5,264 nucleotides of DNA, taken from contig JAJYAW010000236.1 in NCBI GenBank assembly GCA_021779335.1, positions 1 through 5,264 of the forward strand, given 5' to 3'. Positions 5,147 through 5,264 of this stretch are shown one piece after another (position 1 is the stretch's first letter; the number at the start of each line of letters is the position of its first letter). The DNA is from Myxococcales bacterium. Lineage in GTDB: Bacteria; Myxococcota; Myxococcia; Myxococcales; Anaeromyxobacteraceae. The notes beneath the pieces are model-generated. The model worked only from the letters and a program-made list of their open reading frames with translations, was not told where the DNA came from and did not search any database. Made by a program: the position numbers and the translations under genes.

Positions 5147-5264
5147 CCTGATCACCGATCGGCGGCTGGCGCCGGCGCTCGGGCCGCGGCTCGAGGCGGC
5201 GCCCGCCGGCGCGCCGCCGGGTGCGGTCGCCGTCCACCTGCGCGAGAAGGACCTCGGCGGCGCC
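5127..5264 (+). CDS. thiE: ThiE/TenI-family protein, N-terminal 46 residues (cut by window end)
   Basis: The first 46 codons are visible. The N-terminus shows the two opening beta strands of the ThiE/TenI TIM barrel: PVVHLITDRR (4-13) and AVAVHLREKDLGGA (33-46). ThiE (thiamin-phosphate synthase) couples HMP-pyrophosphate to thiazole phosphate. TenI is a paralogue that tautomerises the ThiG product to the aromatic thiazole. ThiE usually has Q-x-R-E-K in this strand to bind the pyrophosphate; here the first position is His37 (H-L-R-E-K). That resembles the 'IHIRER' of Bacillus subtilis TenI as I recall it, so TenI is a real alternative. The ATG at 5127 is preferred because the family begins just before the first strand. 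There is no clear ribosome-binding site. Location beside thiSG supports either thiamin role. Confidence 0.85.
   Translation, partial: MALPVVHLITDRRLAPALGPRLEAAPAGAPPGAVAVHLREKDLGGA

Overview
The window is very GC-rich, and codon third positions are almost all G or C in the genes called. It carries a dense multiheme c-type cytochrome of the doubled-CXXCH type. Together these suggest a high-GC, metal- or anaerobically-respiring member of the Myxococcota, most like Anaeromyxobacter. This is inference from composition and gene content; no search was run.

Layout from left to right. Bases 2-70 (+) are the last 22 codons of a gene cut by the window edge, possibly a TonB-type C-terminus. It converges on a YedA-like EamA/DMT-family inner-membrane exporter (86-988, -). 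Upstream of that, on the same strand, is a large periplasmic or secreted cytochrome with 28 CXXCH haem sites (about 1066-3165, -). A divergent intergenic region of about 135 bp follows and contains a strong 13-bp inverted repeat (3238-3268).

To its right is a thiamin-thiazole locus: thiS (3301-3507, +), the sulfur-carrier protein, and thiG (3509-4282, +), thiazole synthase, separated by one base. Next is an inverted gene for a two-part FMN-binding split-barrel (PNPOx-like) protein (4283-5089, -). Its stop codon abuts that of thiG in a shared TGATCA. The window ends in the start of a ThiE/TenI-family gene (5127-5264, +, truncated).

How the genes work together. ThiS thiocarboxylate supplies sulfur to ThiG, which builds the thiazole phosphate. 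TenI would tautomerise that product, or ThiE would couple it to the pyrimidine. The PNPOx-like gene sits inside this pathway cluster on the opposite strand and shares a 37-bp divergent region with thiE/tenI, where two facing sigma70-like promoters can be drawn. The cytochrome and exporter form a separate left-hand unit and may be co-transcribed (77-bp gap, no U-tract terminator). I found no RNA genes, CRISPR array, insertion sequence or TPP riboswitch. No gene-free stretch exceeds 300 bases.
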